From contig NZ_JAKRNI010000002.1 in assembly GCF_022346945.1 (NCBI RefSeq), forward strand, positions 124,001 to 188,000: 64,000 nucleotides of DNA, written 5' to 3'. The position numbers were made by a program, and so were the translations under genes. This document shows, one piece after another, positions 20,085 through 27,999 of the stretch. Under the pieces are notes generated by a model. It was not told where the DNA came from. It saw only the letters and a list, made by a program, of their open reading frames with translations, and ran no database searches. The stretch is from Microbacterium sp. ACRRU. GTDB taxonomy: Bacteria; Actinomycetota; Actinomycetes; Actinomycetales; Microbacteriaceae. Numbering within the stretch: position 1 is the first letter of the stretch; the number at the start of each line of letters is the position of its first letter.

Positions 20085-20567
20085 ATGACGGAGGTCGCGG
20101 GTGACTCTTCGCCCTTGATGGCGGCGTTAGCCTTCTACATTCGCGAACGCGACAAGGCCGCCGCCCAGGCGCGCAAGCAGCTCGGCGTCAATGAACTCGA
20201 TGCCAAGGCCCTGGCGTACGTGGGTGCGCACCCGGGCATCCGTCCGTCCGAGCTGGCCGGACATCTCGGGGTCACGTCGGCCGGCGTGACGACGATGGTG
20301 GAGCGGCTCGTCCGCCGTGGCATCCTGCGTCGAGAGTTCGATGCCAACGACCGTCGGGTTAACCACATTCACCTGGTCGTCGACCTCGAGAAGGAGCCGT
20401 GGTCGCAACTGGCCCGCTTCGACCGGATGTGCGAGCGCATCATCGGGCGCCTCGAGCCGCAGGTGGAGGCCGATCTCGCTGCGTTCCTCACGCACACCAC
20501 GGAAGCTGCGCGCGACGAGGCGCGGCGCGTCGACGCCGCCGCAGCGAGCGAGTCGTCGGTCGCCTGA
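20085..20567 (+). CDS. MarR family transcriptional regulator
   Basis: A 160-residue winged-helix regulator. HPGIRPSELAGHLGVTSAGV is helix-turn-helix and VERLVRRGILRREFDANDRR is the wing with the conserved D-x-R-R. GGGAG seven bases before the ATG at 20085 favours this start; an ATG at 20061 is also in frame and could serve a transcript starting from TATAGT at 20045-20050. It likely represses itself and the divergent membrane-peptide/DUF7882-like pair. The gene ends one base before the stop codon of a convergent hypothetical gene. Confidence 0.85.
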   Translation: MTEVAGDSSPLMAALAFYIRERDKAAAQARKQLGVNELDAKALAYVGAHPGIRPSELAGHLGVTSAGVTTMVERLVRRGILRREFDANDRRVNHIHLVVDLEKEPWSQLARFDRMCERIIGRLEPQVEADLAAFLTHTTEAARDEARRVDAAAASESSVA

Positions 20568-20933
20568 TCAGTCCTGGGTGCCGCCGTTGCGCTGAGCCAT
20601 GTGCTCGACGGACTTCGCCTGGAGGAACGCGCACAATGCGGCGGCGTTCTGCAGTTCTCGACACAGGTCGTAGACGGCCTCGGGAGAGAGCTCGGTCACT
20701 TCAGGCTGCGCCTCAATCGTGACGCGCCAGTCCGGGGCGCCGGTCTCGATCGGCTGAAGATAGATCGACGTCGTGGCGTTGCGCAGGGGGAAGATCACCA
20801 GGCCGCTGTCGCGCCCGTCTACCGGCTCTTGGTCTGCCACGTACGCGGCGCTGGTTCCGTGCGCGCCATCCGCGGCGAATTCGTTGAGCCACACCTGCAA
20901 CGTTTCCTTGCTGCGAAACGGCACCTTACCCAA
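20568..20933 (-). CDS. Hypothetical protein, unknown family
   Basis: A 121-residue soluble protein (SKETLQVWLNEFAADGAHGT near the start; LSPEAVYDLCRELQNAAALC toward the end). I do not recognise a family. The composition is balanced and codon use is normal, supporting a real gene. The start is TTG 20933; a GTG at 20924 is equally possible. Its stop codon abuts the stop of the MarR gene with no gap. Confidence 0.55.
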   Translation of the reverse strand: MGKVPFRSKETLQVWLNEFAADGAHGTSAAYVADQEPVDGRDSGLVIFPLRNATTSIYLQPIETGAPDWRVTIEAQPEVTELSPEAVYDLCRELQNAAALCAFLQAKSVEHMAQRNGGTQD

Positions 20934-21032
20934 CCCCTACGACTCCGAGTGGAAGCGCGATCCACCAGGTGAATCGTACGACAATCTGGACTCGGGTCAG
21001 CAATACTTCTCGCCGCCGGGAGGCGGGGCGCA

Positions 21033-22460
21033 TCAGGCGGAATCACGCCCCAGCGTCTCGAGCAGGCGCAGCCACACTTCGCTGACCGTGGGGTAGGACG
21101 GCACAGCGTGCCACAAACGCTTCACCGGCACCTCGCCCACGACGGCGATCGTCGCCGAGTGGAGCAGTTCGGCGATGTCCGGTCCGACGAACGTCGCGCC
21201 GACGAGCACGCCGCGGTCGAGATCGACGACGGCGCGGGCGCGGCCGACGAACGCATCGGACTGCTCGCTCGACCCGGCGACGTGCGCCAGGTCGTAGTCG
21301 AGCACGCGGGTGTTCAGGCCCTTCTCCTCGGCCTTCTTGGCCGTCAGACCGACGGATGCCACCTCGGGATAGGTGAACGTCACCTGGGGGACGCCATCGT
21401 GGTCGGCGGTGGCGACGTGCGCGCCCCACGGGGCGTCATCGACCTCGTCGCCCTTCGCCCGAGCCGCGATGACGTCTCCCGCGGCGCGCGCCTGGTACTT
21501 GCCCTGGTGCGTGAGGAGTGCGCGGTGGTTGACGTCGCCGACGGCGTAGAGCCAGTCGAAGCCGCGCACCAGCATCGTGTCGTCGACGTCGAGCCACGAG
21601 CCGGCGTCGAGTCCGATGGTCTCGAGGCCTAGATCGCTCGTGCGGGGGACGCGGCCGGTCGCCACAAGCACTTCGTCGGCCGTCACGGTCGTGCCGTCGG
21701 ACAGGTCGAGAACGCGGCGCCCGTCGTCGTCGCGGCGGGCGCCCGTGGCATCCACGCCCGTCTTGACGGTCACGCCGCTCTCGCGGAGGGCGTCGGCCAC
21801 GAGCTCTCCGGCGAACGGCTCGGTGCCCCCGAGGAGCCCGGAGCGGGCGATGATCGTGACCGCGGCGCCCAGGCTGGCATAGGCGGTGGCCATTTCTGCG
21901 CCCACCACACCGCCGCCCAGGATGGCGAGGGATGCCGGAATGCTCTGGGCCGCGGTGGCCTCGCGGCTCGTCCACGGTTCGATGTCGGCCAGCCCGGGGA
22001 TGTCGGGCAGGAGGGCAGCGGAGCCGGTGCAGACGGCGACCGCGTGGCGTGCGACGAGGTCGACGCTCGTGCCGTCTTCGGCGGTGACCCGCACCGTCTT
22101 CTCGCCGGTGAGGCGGCCATGCCCCCGAACCAGATCGATGCCGGCGCCCTCGAGCCACTCGACCTGACCGGCGTCGTTCCAGTTGCTGGTCATCGAGTCG
22201 CGGCGGCGGAGAACGGCGGCGACGTCGAGGTCGCCGGTAACGGCTTGCTTCGCCCCGTCGACGTCGCGAGCCGCGCGGAGGGCGGCCCCGCTGCGCAGGA
22301 GCGCCTTCGAGGGCATGCACGCCCAGTACGAGCATTCGCCGCCCACGAGTTCGGATTCGACGATGGCGGCCGTGAGCCCGACCTGCACGGCGCGGTCGGC
22401 GACGTTCTCTCCGACAGGGCCGGCGCCGATGACGATCAGGTCGTATTCGCGTTCGCTCAT
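21033..22460 (-). CDS. FAD/NAD(P) disulfide oxidoreductase (MerA/dihydrolipoamide dehydrogenase-like)
   Basis: A 475-residue class I pyridine nucleotide-disulfide reductase. The FAD-binding YDLIVIGAGPVGENVADRA leads to a redox-active CX4C pair in GGECSYWACMPSK (C43, C48), the NAD(P) Rossmann SLAILGGGVVGAEMATAYAS, the second FAD motif (LYAVGDVNHRALL), and a dimerisation domain ending AVPSYPTVSEVWLRLLE. The active-site surroundings (SYWA) are unlike dihydrolipoamide dehydrogenase (VNVG), so the substrate is uncertain. The ATG at 22460 is chosen because the FAD motif then starts at residue 7. It stands alone, divergent from lacI. Confidence 0.87.
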   Translation of the reverse strand: MSEREYDLIVIGAGPVGENVADRAVQVGLTAAIVESELVGGECSYWACMPSKALLRSGAALRAARDVDGAKQAVTGDLDVAAVLRRRDSMTSNWNDAGQVEWLEGAGIDLVRGHGRLTGEKTVRVTAEDGTSVDLVARHAVAVCTGSAALLPDIPGLADIEPWTSREATAAQSIPASLAILGGGVVGAEMATAYASLGAAVTIIARSGLLGGTEPFAGELVADALRESGVTVKTGVDATGARRDDDGRRVLDLSDGTTVTADEVLVATGRVPRTSDLGLETIGLDAGSWLDVDDTMLVRGFDWLYAVGDVNHRALLTHQGKYQARAAGDVIAARAKGDEVDDAPWGAHVATADHDGVPQVTFTYPEVASVGLTAKKAEEKGLNTRVLDYDLAHVAGSSEQSDAFVGRARAVVDLDRGVLVGATFVGPDIAELLHSATIAVVGEVPVKRLWHAVPSYPTVSEVWLRLLETLGRDSA

Positions 22461-22574
22461 GCCGCTCACGCTACCCAGGGTCACCGACATCGGCGAGGGG
22501 TTGCATCCGTGGGCTCGGCGGCCGGGCTCAAGGCGCGAGAACGGGAAAGCGTGCGCCGACCTCGGCGGACGTGG

Positions 22575-22627
22575 TTGACGCTGCGTCTGAACCGGTTTAG
22601 TGTAGTCTTAACCGGTTTAGAAACCGG
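22575..22627 (+). promoter_or_regulatory. Promoter and LacI-type operators of the sugar operon
   Basis: TTGACG (22575-22580) and TAGTGT (22598-22603) are 17 bases apart, a good sigma-70-like promoter. Two AACCGGTTTAG copies (22590-22600 and 22610-22620), exactly 20 bases apart and each containing the palindrome AACCGGTT, overlap the spacer, the -10 box and the start region. A partial AAACCGG follows at 22621. The arrangement fits autorepression by the LacI protein. Confidence 0.75.
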
Positions 22628-22647
22628 ATGCCACAGTGAGGTGACGC

Positions 22648-23673
22648 ATGACCGACCAGACCCGACCCACGATCGCCGACGTCGCCCGCCGCGCCGGCGT
22701 CAGCAAGGGTCTCGTGTCGTTCGCGCTGAACGGCCGCGCCGGTGTCGCCCCCGACACGCGCGACCGCATCCTCTCCGTCGCGGCCGAGATGGGCTGGAGC
22801 CCGAGCCTCCGCGCGCGTTCGTTGAGCGTCGGCCGCTCGTTCGCGTGCGGGCTCGTCATCGGCCGCAGTCCCGACGTGATCGCCGCCGACCCCTTCTTCC
22901 CGTCCTTCATCGCGGGAGTGGAAGACGAGTTCTCCGTCTCGGGGCAAGTGCTCGTGCTCGCGGCAGCCACGCCGGGCCGTCAAGAGCAGGAGACCTACCG
23001 CGGCCTGGCGGCCGACCGCCGCGTGGACGGCGTGATCCTCTCCGACCTCCGCGCCGATGACCCGCGCATCGACCTCGTCGCGAGCCTCGGGCTCGCCGCG
23101 GTGACGCTCGGCGTCCCCGCCGCTCCCAGCCCCTTCACGTCGGTCTCGGTCGACGACGGAGCCGGCATCCGGCTCGCCGTTGACCACCTCGCCGACCTCG
23201 GCCACACCGACATCGCTCATGTCGCGGGACCCTTCGCAATGCTGCACGGACGCCACCGCGCAGCTGCGTTCGAGGACGCCGCGCGGGCGCGTGGCATCCG
23301 GGCCCGCGTCGTCGAGACCGACTTCAGCGCCGCCGACGGCGCCCGGGCGACCACTTCCCTGCTCGACGCCGACGTCCCGCCCACGGCGATCGTGTACTCC
23401 AACGACAACATGGCCATCGCGGGGCTCGGCACGGCGCAGCGTCGCGGCCTGTCGGTGCCCCGCGATCTCTCGATCACCGGCTTCGACGACACCGAGCTCG
23501 GCCGTCACCTGTTCCCGGCCCTCACGAGCGTGTCCACCGACGCGCGCGGGTGGGGAGCCGCCGCCGCGCGCGCCCTGCTCCAGGCCATCGCCGGAGCAGA
23601 ACCCGAGACCCTCGCCCTCACCGACCCCGTCCTCCGCGTGCGCGACTCCACCGCGCCGCCGACGCGGAGCTGA
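22648..23673 (+). CDS. LacI family transcriptional regulator
   Basis: A 341-residue repressor. Residues 8-30 form the LacI headpiece (TIADVARRAGVSKGLVSFAL); the hinge helix region RARSLSVGRS precedes a periplasmic-binding-protein-like effector domain (FACGLVIGRSPDVI, TAIVYSNDNMAIAGL, DLSITGFDDTELG). It probably binds the AACCGGTT operators just upstream and senses a sugar taken up or released by the operon. The binding protein follows after 38 bases, so regulator and transporter form one unit. The effector is unknown, but the GH130 gene suggests a mannose-containing glycan. Confidence 0.93.
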   Translation: MTDQTRPTIADVARRAGVSKGLVSFALNGRAGVAPDTRDRILSVAAEMGWSPSLRARSLSVGRSFACGLVIGRSPDVIAADPFFPSFIAGVEDEFSVSGQVLVLAAATPGRQEQETYRGLAADRRVDGVILSDLRADDPRIDLVASLGLAAVTLGVPAAPSPFTSVSVDDGAGIRLAVDHLADLGHTDIAHVAGPFAMLHGRHRAAAFEDAARARGIRARVVETDFSAADGARATTSLLDADVPPTAIVYSNDNMAIAGLGTAQRRGLSVPRDLSITGFDDTELGRHLFPALTSVSTDARGWGAAAARALLQAIAGAEPETLALTDPVLRVRDSTAPPTRS

Positions 23674-23711
23674 CACCCGCGGGCCCCCGCCCGCCCCACA
23701 AGGAGGAAGAC

Positions 23712-24995
23712 ATGCGACGACGCATTCTCGCCACAGCCGTAGCCGCCACCGGCATCCTCGCCCTCTCCGCGTGCAGCGGAGGCGGCGGTGCAACGGGAGG
23801 AATGGACGCCCGCGGCCCCATCACCATCTGGTACTCCAACAACGACGCCGAGATCGCCTGGGGGGAGCAGATGGTCGAGGCGTGGAACGCCGACCACCCC
23901 GACGAGCAGATCACCGCGCAGGAGATTCCCGCGGGGTCCTCGAGCGAAGAGGTGATCGGCGCCGCGATCACCGCCGGCAACGCGCCATGCCTGGTGTTCA
24001 ACACCTCGCCCGCGGCCGTGCCCGGGTTCGAACGGCAGGGGGGCCTGGTGAACCTGTCGGAGTTCCCCGACGGCGAGCAGTACATCACCGACCGCAGCGG
24101 CGATCTTGCCGAGCAGTACCGCTCCGACGACGGCGGCTTCTACCAGCTGCCGTGGAAGAGCAACCCCGTGATGATCTTCTACAACAAGGACCTCTTCGCC
24201 CAGGCGGGTCTCGACCCCGAGAGCCCGCAGCTGTCGACATACGACGAGTTCCTCACCACCGCGCGGACCCTGAAGACGGCGGGTGTCGCGCCGTACGCCA
24301 TCAACCCCGCCCCCACGAGCGAGTTCTTCCAGTCGTGGTTCGACTTCTACCCGCTGTACGCGGCGCAGACCGGGGGGACGCAGCTCGTCGAGGACGGCCA
24401 GGCCACCTTCGACGGCCCCGACGGCGAAGCGGTCGCGGACTTCTGGCGCACGATCTACGCCGAGCAGCTCGCCGGGAACGAGCAGTATCAGGGCGACTCG
24501 TTCGCCGACGGCCAGGCCGCGATGGCGATCGTCGGCCCGTGGGCCGTCTCGGTGTACGAGGACAAGGTGAACTGGGGCGCCGTGCCGGTGCCGACGGAGC
24601 AGGGCACCGCGGCCGACGAGACCTGGACCTTCAGCGACGCGAAGAACATCGGCCTGTTCACCGCGTGCGAGAACAAGGGCACCGCGTGGGATGTGCTGAA
24701 GTTCGCCACCAGCGAGGAGCAGGACGGCGCCTGGCTCGAGGGCACCGGCCAGATGCCGCTGCGCACCGACCTGACGTCGACGTACTCCGGCTACTTCTCC
24801 GCCAACCCCGCGTACGAGCAGTTCGGCGACCAGGCCGCACGGACCGTCGAGGTGCCCAACGTCGTCAACTCCGTCGAGATCTGGCAGGCGTTCCGCGACG
24901 GATACTCGAAGGCCGTGATCTTCGGCGAGGGCGATGTGGCGACCTTCCTGACGGATGCCAAGACCCAGATCGACCAGCTGGCGGGCGGTAACTGA
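23712..24995 (+). CDS. ABC sugar transporter substrate-binding lipoprotein
   Basis: A 427-residue family-1 extracellular solute-binding protein. The N-terminus MRRRILATAVAATGILALSA with Cys in LSAC forms a lipobox. The mature part opens GPITIWYSNNDAEIAWGEQM and has LPWKSNPVMIFYNKDLF near residue 160 and FADGQAAMAIVGPWAVS further on, typical of carbohydrate binders. AGGAGGAA precedes the ATG at ideal distance. It delivers an oligosaccharide to the two permeases encoded next; no ATPase gene is present, so a shared MsiK-type ATPase is likely. Confidence 0.93.
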   Translation: MRRRILATAVAATGILALSACSGGGGATGGMDARGPITIWYSNNDAEIAWGEQMVEAWNADHPDEQITAQEIPAGSSSEEVIGAAITAGNAPCLVFNTSPAAVPGFERQGGLVNLSEFPDGEQYITDRSGDLAEQYRSDDGGFYQLPWKSNPVMIFYNKDLFAQAGLDPESPQLSTYDEFLTTARTLKTAGVAPYAINPAPTSEFFQSWFDFYPLYAAQTGGTQLVEDGQATFDGPDGEAVADFWRTIYAEQLAGNEQYQGDSFADGQAAMAIVGPWAVSVYEDKVNWGAVPVPTEQGTAADETWTFSDAKNIGLFTACENKGTAWDVLKFATSEEQDGAWLEGTGQMPLRTDLTSTYSGYFSANPAYEQFGDQAARTVEVPNVVNSVEIWQAFRDGYSKAVIFGEGDVATFLTDAKTQIDQLAGGN

Positions 24996-24996
24996 C

Positions 24997-25971
24997 ATGA
25001 CCGCCACCGTCGCCGGTGCGGCCGGACGGACCGGGGGAGATCCCGGCCGGCACGGCCGCGCCGGGGGCGGGGTGGATGCCGGGAAGAAGCGTCGCCGCCC
25101 GTTCGGAGCGCAGCCGCTCGGCATCCTGTTCTCCGCCCCGTACCTGATCTTCATCGGGGTCGTCTTCGCCTACCCCATCGTCTTCGCGGTGTGGATGTCG
25201 TTCCACGACTATTTCTTCACCGCCCCCGGCGCGCAGGTCGACCGTCCCTTCGTGGGGATCGACAACTACGTCACCGCCCTGAGCGATCCCGCGGTGTGGC
25301 GATCGTTCGGCAACGTCGGCGTCTTCTTGCTCATCAACGTTCCGCTCACCGTCGTGCTGTCGATCCTTCTGGCCACGGCCCTGGATCGTGTCGTCCGCGC
25401 CCGCGCCTTCTTCCGCGTCGCGTTCTACGTGCCCTACGTCACGGCATCCGTCGCGGTCGTCGCGGTGTGGCTGTTCCTGTTCTCGAACACCGGCCTCATC
25501 AACAACGTGCTGGGGCCGCTCGCGCCGAACCCGTCGTGGCTGGTCAACTCCGCGCTCGCGATGCCGACGATCGCGCTGTTCGTCACGTGGAAGGGCCTGG
25601 GGTTCTACATCCTGCTGTACCTCGCGGCGCTGCAGAACGTCCAGCGTGAACTGTACGAGTCGGTGTCGGTCGACGGCGGCGGACGCCTCCGCCAGTTCTT
25701 CGCGGTGACCGTTCCTGGCGTCCGCCCGGCGACGTTCCTCGTCGTGCTGCTGGCGACAATCACGGGCGCCAACCTCTTCACCGAGCCCTACCTGCTCACC
25801 AACGGCGGCGGCCCCAACGGGGCGTCGACCTCGCCCGTGCTGTTGATCTACCAGAAGGGCATCGAGCAGCAGAACCCCGACGTGGCCGCGGCCATCGGCG
25901 TGGTGCTCATCGTGTTCGTGCTGATCATCGCGGCGCTCCAGCGCCGGTTCGTGGGAAGGGAGGAATCATGA
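24997..25971 (+). CDS. ABC sugar transporter permease 1 (MalF type)
   Basis: A 324-residue permease with a long, positively charged, Gly-rich N-terminus before the first of six helices (GILFSAPYLIFIGVVFAYPI). The EAA loop appears as YESVSVDGGGRLRQFFAVTVPG, which contacts the ATPase. The ATG overlaps nothing but lies one base after the binding-protein stop. It forms a heterodimer with the next gene product for sugar import. Confidence 0.92.
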   Translation: MTATVAGAAGRTGGDPGRHGRAGGGVDAGKKRRRPFGAQPLGILFSAPYLIFIGVVFAYPIVFAVWMSFHDYFFTAPGAQVDRPFVGIDNYVTALSDPAVWRSFGNVGVFLLINVPLTVVLSILLATALDRVVRARAFFRVAFYVPYVTASVAVVAVWLFLFSNTGLINNVLGPLAPNPSWLVNSALAMPTIALFVTWKGLGFYILLYLAALQNVQRELYESVSVDGGGRLRQFFAVTVPGVRPATFLVVLLATITGANLFTEPYLLTNGGGPNGASTSPVLLIYQKGIEQQNPDVAAAIGVVLIVFVLIIAALQRRFVGREES

Positions 25972-26795
25972 GATCCCGACTCGTGACGTACGGCGTCCTC
26001 ACCGTGGGTGCCCTGGCGTTCCTTTTCCCCTTCTACTACATGGTCGTCGGATCGCTGCAGACGAGCCCCGACCCCTCGATCGCGGGCGCCTTCCCGCACC
26101 CGTCGAACCTGACGCTCGAGAATTACACAGCGATCGACGGGCGCATCAATCTCCTGCAGGGGCTGGTGAACTCCGGCATCTTCACGGGGGGAGTGATCGT
26201 CGGCACGATCGTGTTCGGGGTGCTCGCGGGCTATGCGCTCGCGGTCCTCGCTTGGCGTGGACGCTCGGCGACCTTCGCCCTCGTGCTCCTCGTGCAGGTC
26301 ATCCCGTTCCAGCTGCTGATGATCCCGCTGTACGTCATGATCGCCCGCGACTACGGGCTCTCCGACAGCTACCTCGGCATGATCCTGCCGTTCTTCATCA
26401 ACTCCACGGCGGTCGTCATCTTCCGGCAGTACTTCCTGCAGCTGCCTCGCGAGCTGTTCGATGCCGCGCGCATCGACGGCGCGGGGGAATTCCGCCTGCT
26501 GTGGAACGTGGCGCTCCCGCTGGTGCGCCCCGCGCTGCTGACCGCGGTGCTGCTGACCTTCATCGGCCCGTGGAACGAGTTCCTGTGGCCGTTCCTCATC
26601 ACGAAGGACGCGACGATGCAGCCCCTCGCGGTGTCGCTCGCGAACTTCATCTCGACCATCGCGGCATCCACCGCCAACCCGTTCGGCGCGATGATGGCCG
26701 GCGCCGTGGTGCTGGCCGCTCCCGCGGTGGCGCTGTTCCTGATCTTCCAGCGCTACTTCACCTCGAACGACCTCGGATCCGGAGTGAAAGGATGA
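25968..26795 (+). CDS. ABC sugar transporter permease 2 (MalG type)
   Basis: A 275-residue permease with six helices, starting MRSRLVTYGVLTVGALAFLF. The EAA loop is FDAARIDGAGEFRLLWNVALP. Its ATG overlaps the stop of permease 1 (ATGA), and its own TGA overlaps the start of the GH130 gene, so the operon is translationally coupled. Confidence 0.93.
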   Translation: MRSRLVTYGVLTVGALAFLFPFYYMVVGSLQTSPDPSIAGAFPHPSNLTLENYTAIDGRINLLQGLVNSGIFTGGVIVGTIVFGVLAGYALAVLAWRGRSATFALVLLVQVIPFQLLMIPLYVMIARDYGLSDSYLGMILPFFINSTAVVIFRQYFLQLPRELFDAARIDGAGEFRLLWNVALPLVRPALLTAVLLTFIGPWNEFLWPFLITKDATMQPLAVSLANFISTIAASTANPFGAMMAGAVVLAAPAVALFLIFQRYFTSNDLGSGVKG

Positions 26796-27865
26796 CAATG
26801 ACCCCCGAATCCCCCGTCCCCTACCGCCTCACACGTGTGGGTGTGGTGATGACCCCCGAGCCCGGCAACGCCGACGAAGCGGAGGGCGTGCTCAACCCGG
26901 CCTCGGGTCGCGGCCCCGACGGACAGCTGTATCTCCTGCCGCGCCTGGTGGCCGAGGGCAACGTCTCGCGCGTGGGGCTGGCCCGCGTCGTCGTGGAAGA
27001 CGGTATGCCCGTCGCCGTCGAGCGCGAGGGCGTGGTGCTGCAGCCCGACCGGGGGTGGGAGCGCGGCGCCGACAACGCCGGCACCGAAGACCCGCGTACG
27101 ACGTGGATCGCGGCTCTCGGCCTGCACGTCATGACCTACGTCGCGTACGGCCCGCTCGGTCCCCGCACGGCCGTGGCGGTGTCGGAGGATCTGCGCGAGT
27201 GGCGGCGTCTCGGACCGGTGCTGTTCCGCTACCAGGACGACCTCGACATGGACCTCAACCTGTTCCACAACAAGGACACGGTGTTCTTCCCCGAGCCGGT
27301 CACCGCGCCCGACGGCACCGAAGCGTTCGCCGTGCTGCACCGGCCCATGTGGGACCTCGGCGAGACCAAGCCCGGCCAGGGCGTGCGGGTGCCGGCCGGA
27401 GTCGAGGACGAGCGGCAGTCCATCTGGATCAGCTACGTGCCCGTGGCATCCGTCCGGGACGACCTCGCGAACCTCACGCTGTGGGAGCAGCACCGGTTCG
27501 TCGCGGGGCCGGAGTTCCCCTTCGAGGCGGTGAAGATCGGCGGAGGACCGCCGCCGCTGCGTATCCCCGAGGGGTGGCTCGTGCTGCACCACGGCGTGAC
27601 CGGCGTCATCGACAGCGCGTTCTCGCAGCAGCAGAAGGTCAACTACGCCGCGGGTGCCCTCATCCTGGATGCCACCGACCCCAGCCGCGTGATCGCTCGG
27701 ACGCCCGAGCCGCTGCTGGCACCCGAGACCGACGACGAGCGCAGCGGCATCGTGCCGAACGTCGTCTTCCCGACCGCGATCGAAGAGATCGACGGCCGTC
27801 ACTTCGTGTTCTACGGCATGGCGGACTCGAAGATCGGCGCCGCCCTGCTCGAGCGCACCGACTAA
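26792..27865 (+). CDS. Glycoside hydrolase/phosphorylase family 130 enzyme
   Basis: A 357-residue five-bladed beta-propeller enzyme of the GH130 type. Signatures are PGNADEAEGVLNPAS near residue 24, GTEDPR (the conserved proton-donor Asp, D100), NLFHNKDTVFFPEP, and KIGGGPPPLRIPEGWLVLHHG. Members are mannosyl phosphorylases or beta-mannosidases; the exact reaction is not decided here. It is intracellular (no signal peptide), matching import of a mannoside by the preceding transporter. ATG 26792 overlaps the permease stop; ATG 26798 is an alternative start. Confidence 0.88.
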   Translation: MTMTPESPVPYRLTRVGVVMTPEPGNADEAEGVLNPASGRGPDGQLYLLPRLVAEGNVSRVGLARVVVEDGMPVAVEREGVVLQPDRGWERGADNAGTEDPRTTWIAALGLHVMTYVAYGPLGPRTAVAVSEDLREWRRLGPVLFRYQDDLDMDLNLFHNKDTVFFPEPVTAPDGTEAFAVLHRPMWDLGETKPGQGVRVPAGVEDERQSIWISYVPVASVRDDLANLTLWEQHRFVAGPEFPFEAVKIGGGPPPLRIPEGWLVLHHGVTGVIDSAFSQQQKVNYAAGALILDATDPSRVIARTPEPLLAPETDDERSGIVPNVVFPTAIEEIDGRHFVFYGMADSKIGAALLERTD

Positions 27866-27902
27866 GGCCCGCGCCGCGTCCGCGTCCTCGCGGCCGACGC
27901 GT

Positions 27903-27971
27903 CACAACTCCTGCAGAATCGCCGCCGGCTTCGCCGCCCGGCCAGCGGCGGACGGTTCTGCAGGAGTTGTG
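27903..27971. repeat. Intergenic hairpin, family R3
   Basis: CACAACTCCTGCAGAA (27903-27918) pairs with TTCTGCAGGAGTTGTG (27956-27971), a perfect 16-base stem with a GC-rich interior that pairs further. The words CTCC and GCAGGAGTTGTG recur in the tandem array at 48.7-49.4 kb. It may also terminate the GH130 operon. Confidence 0.8.
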
Positions 27972-27999
27972 CCCCCACCCCCATCGAAACGATCCCCCC

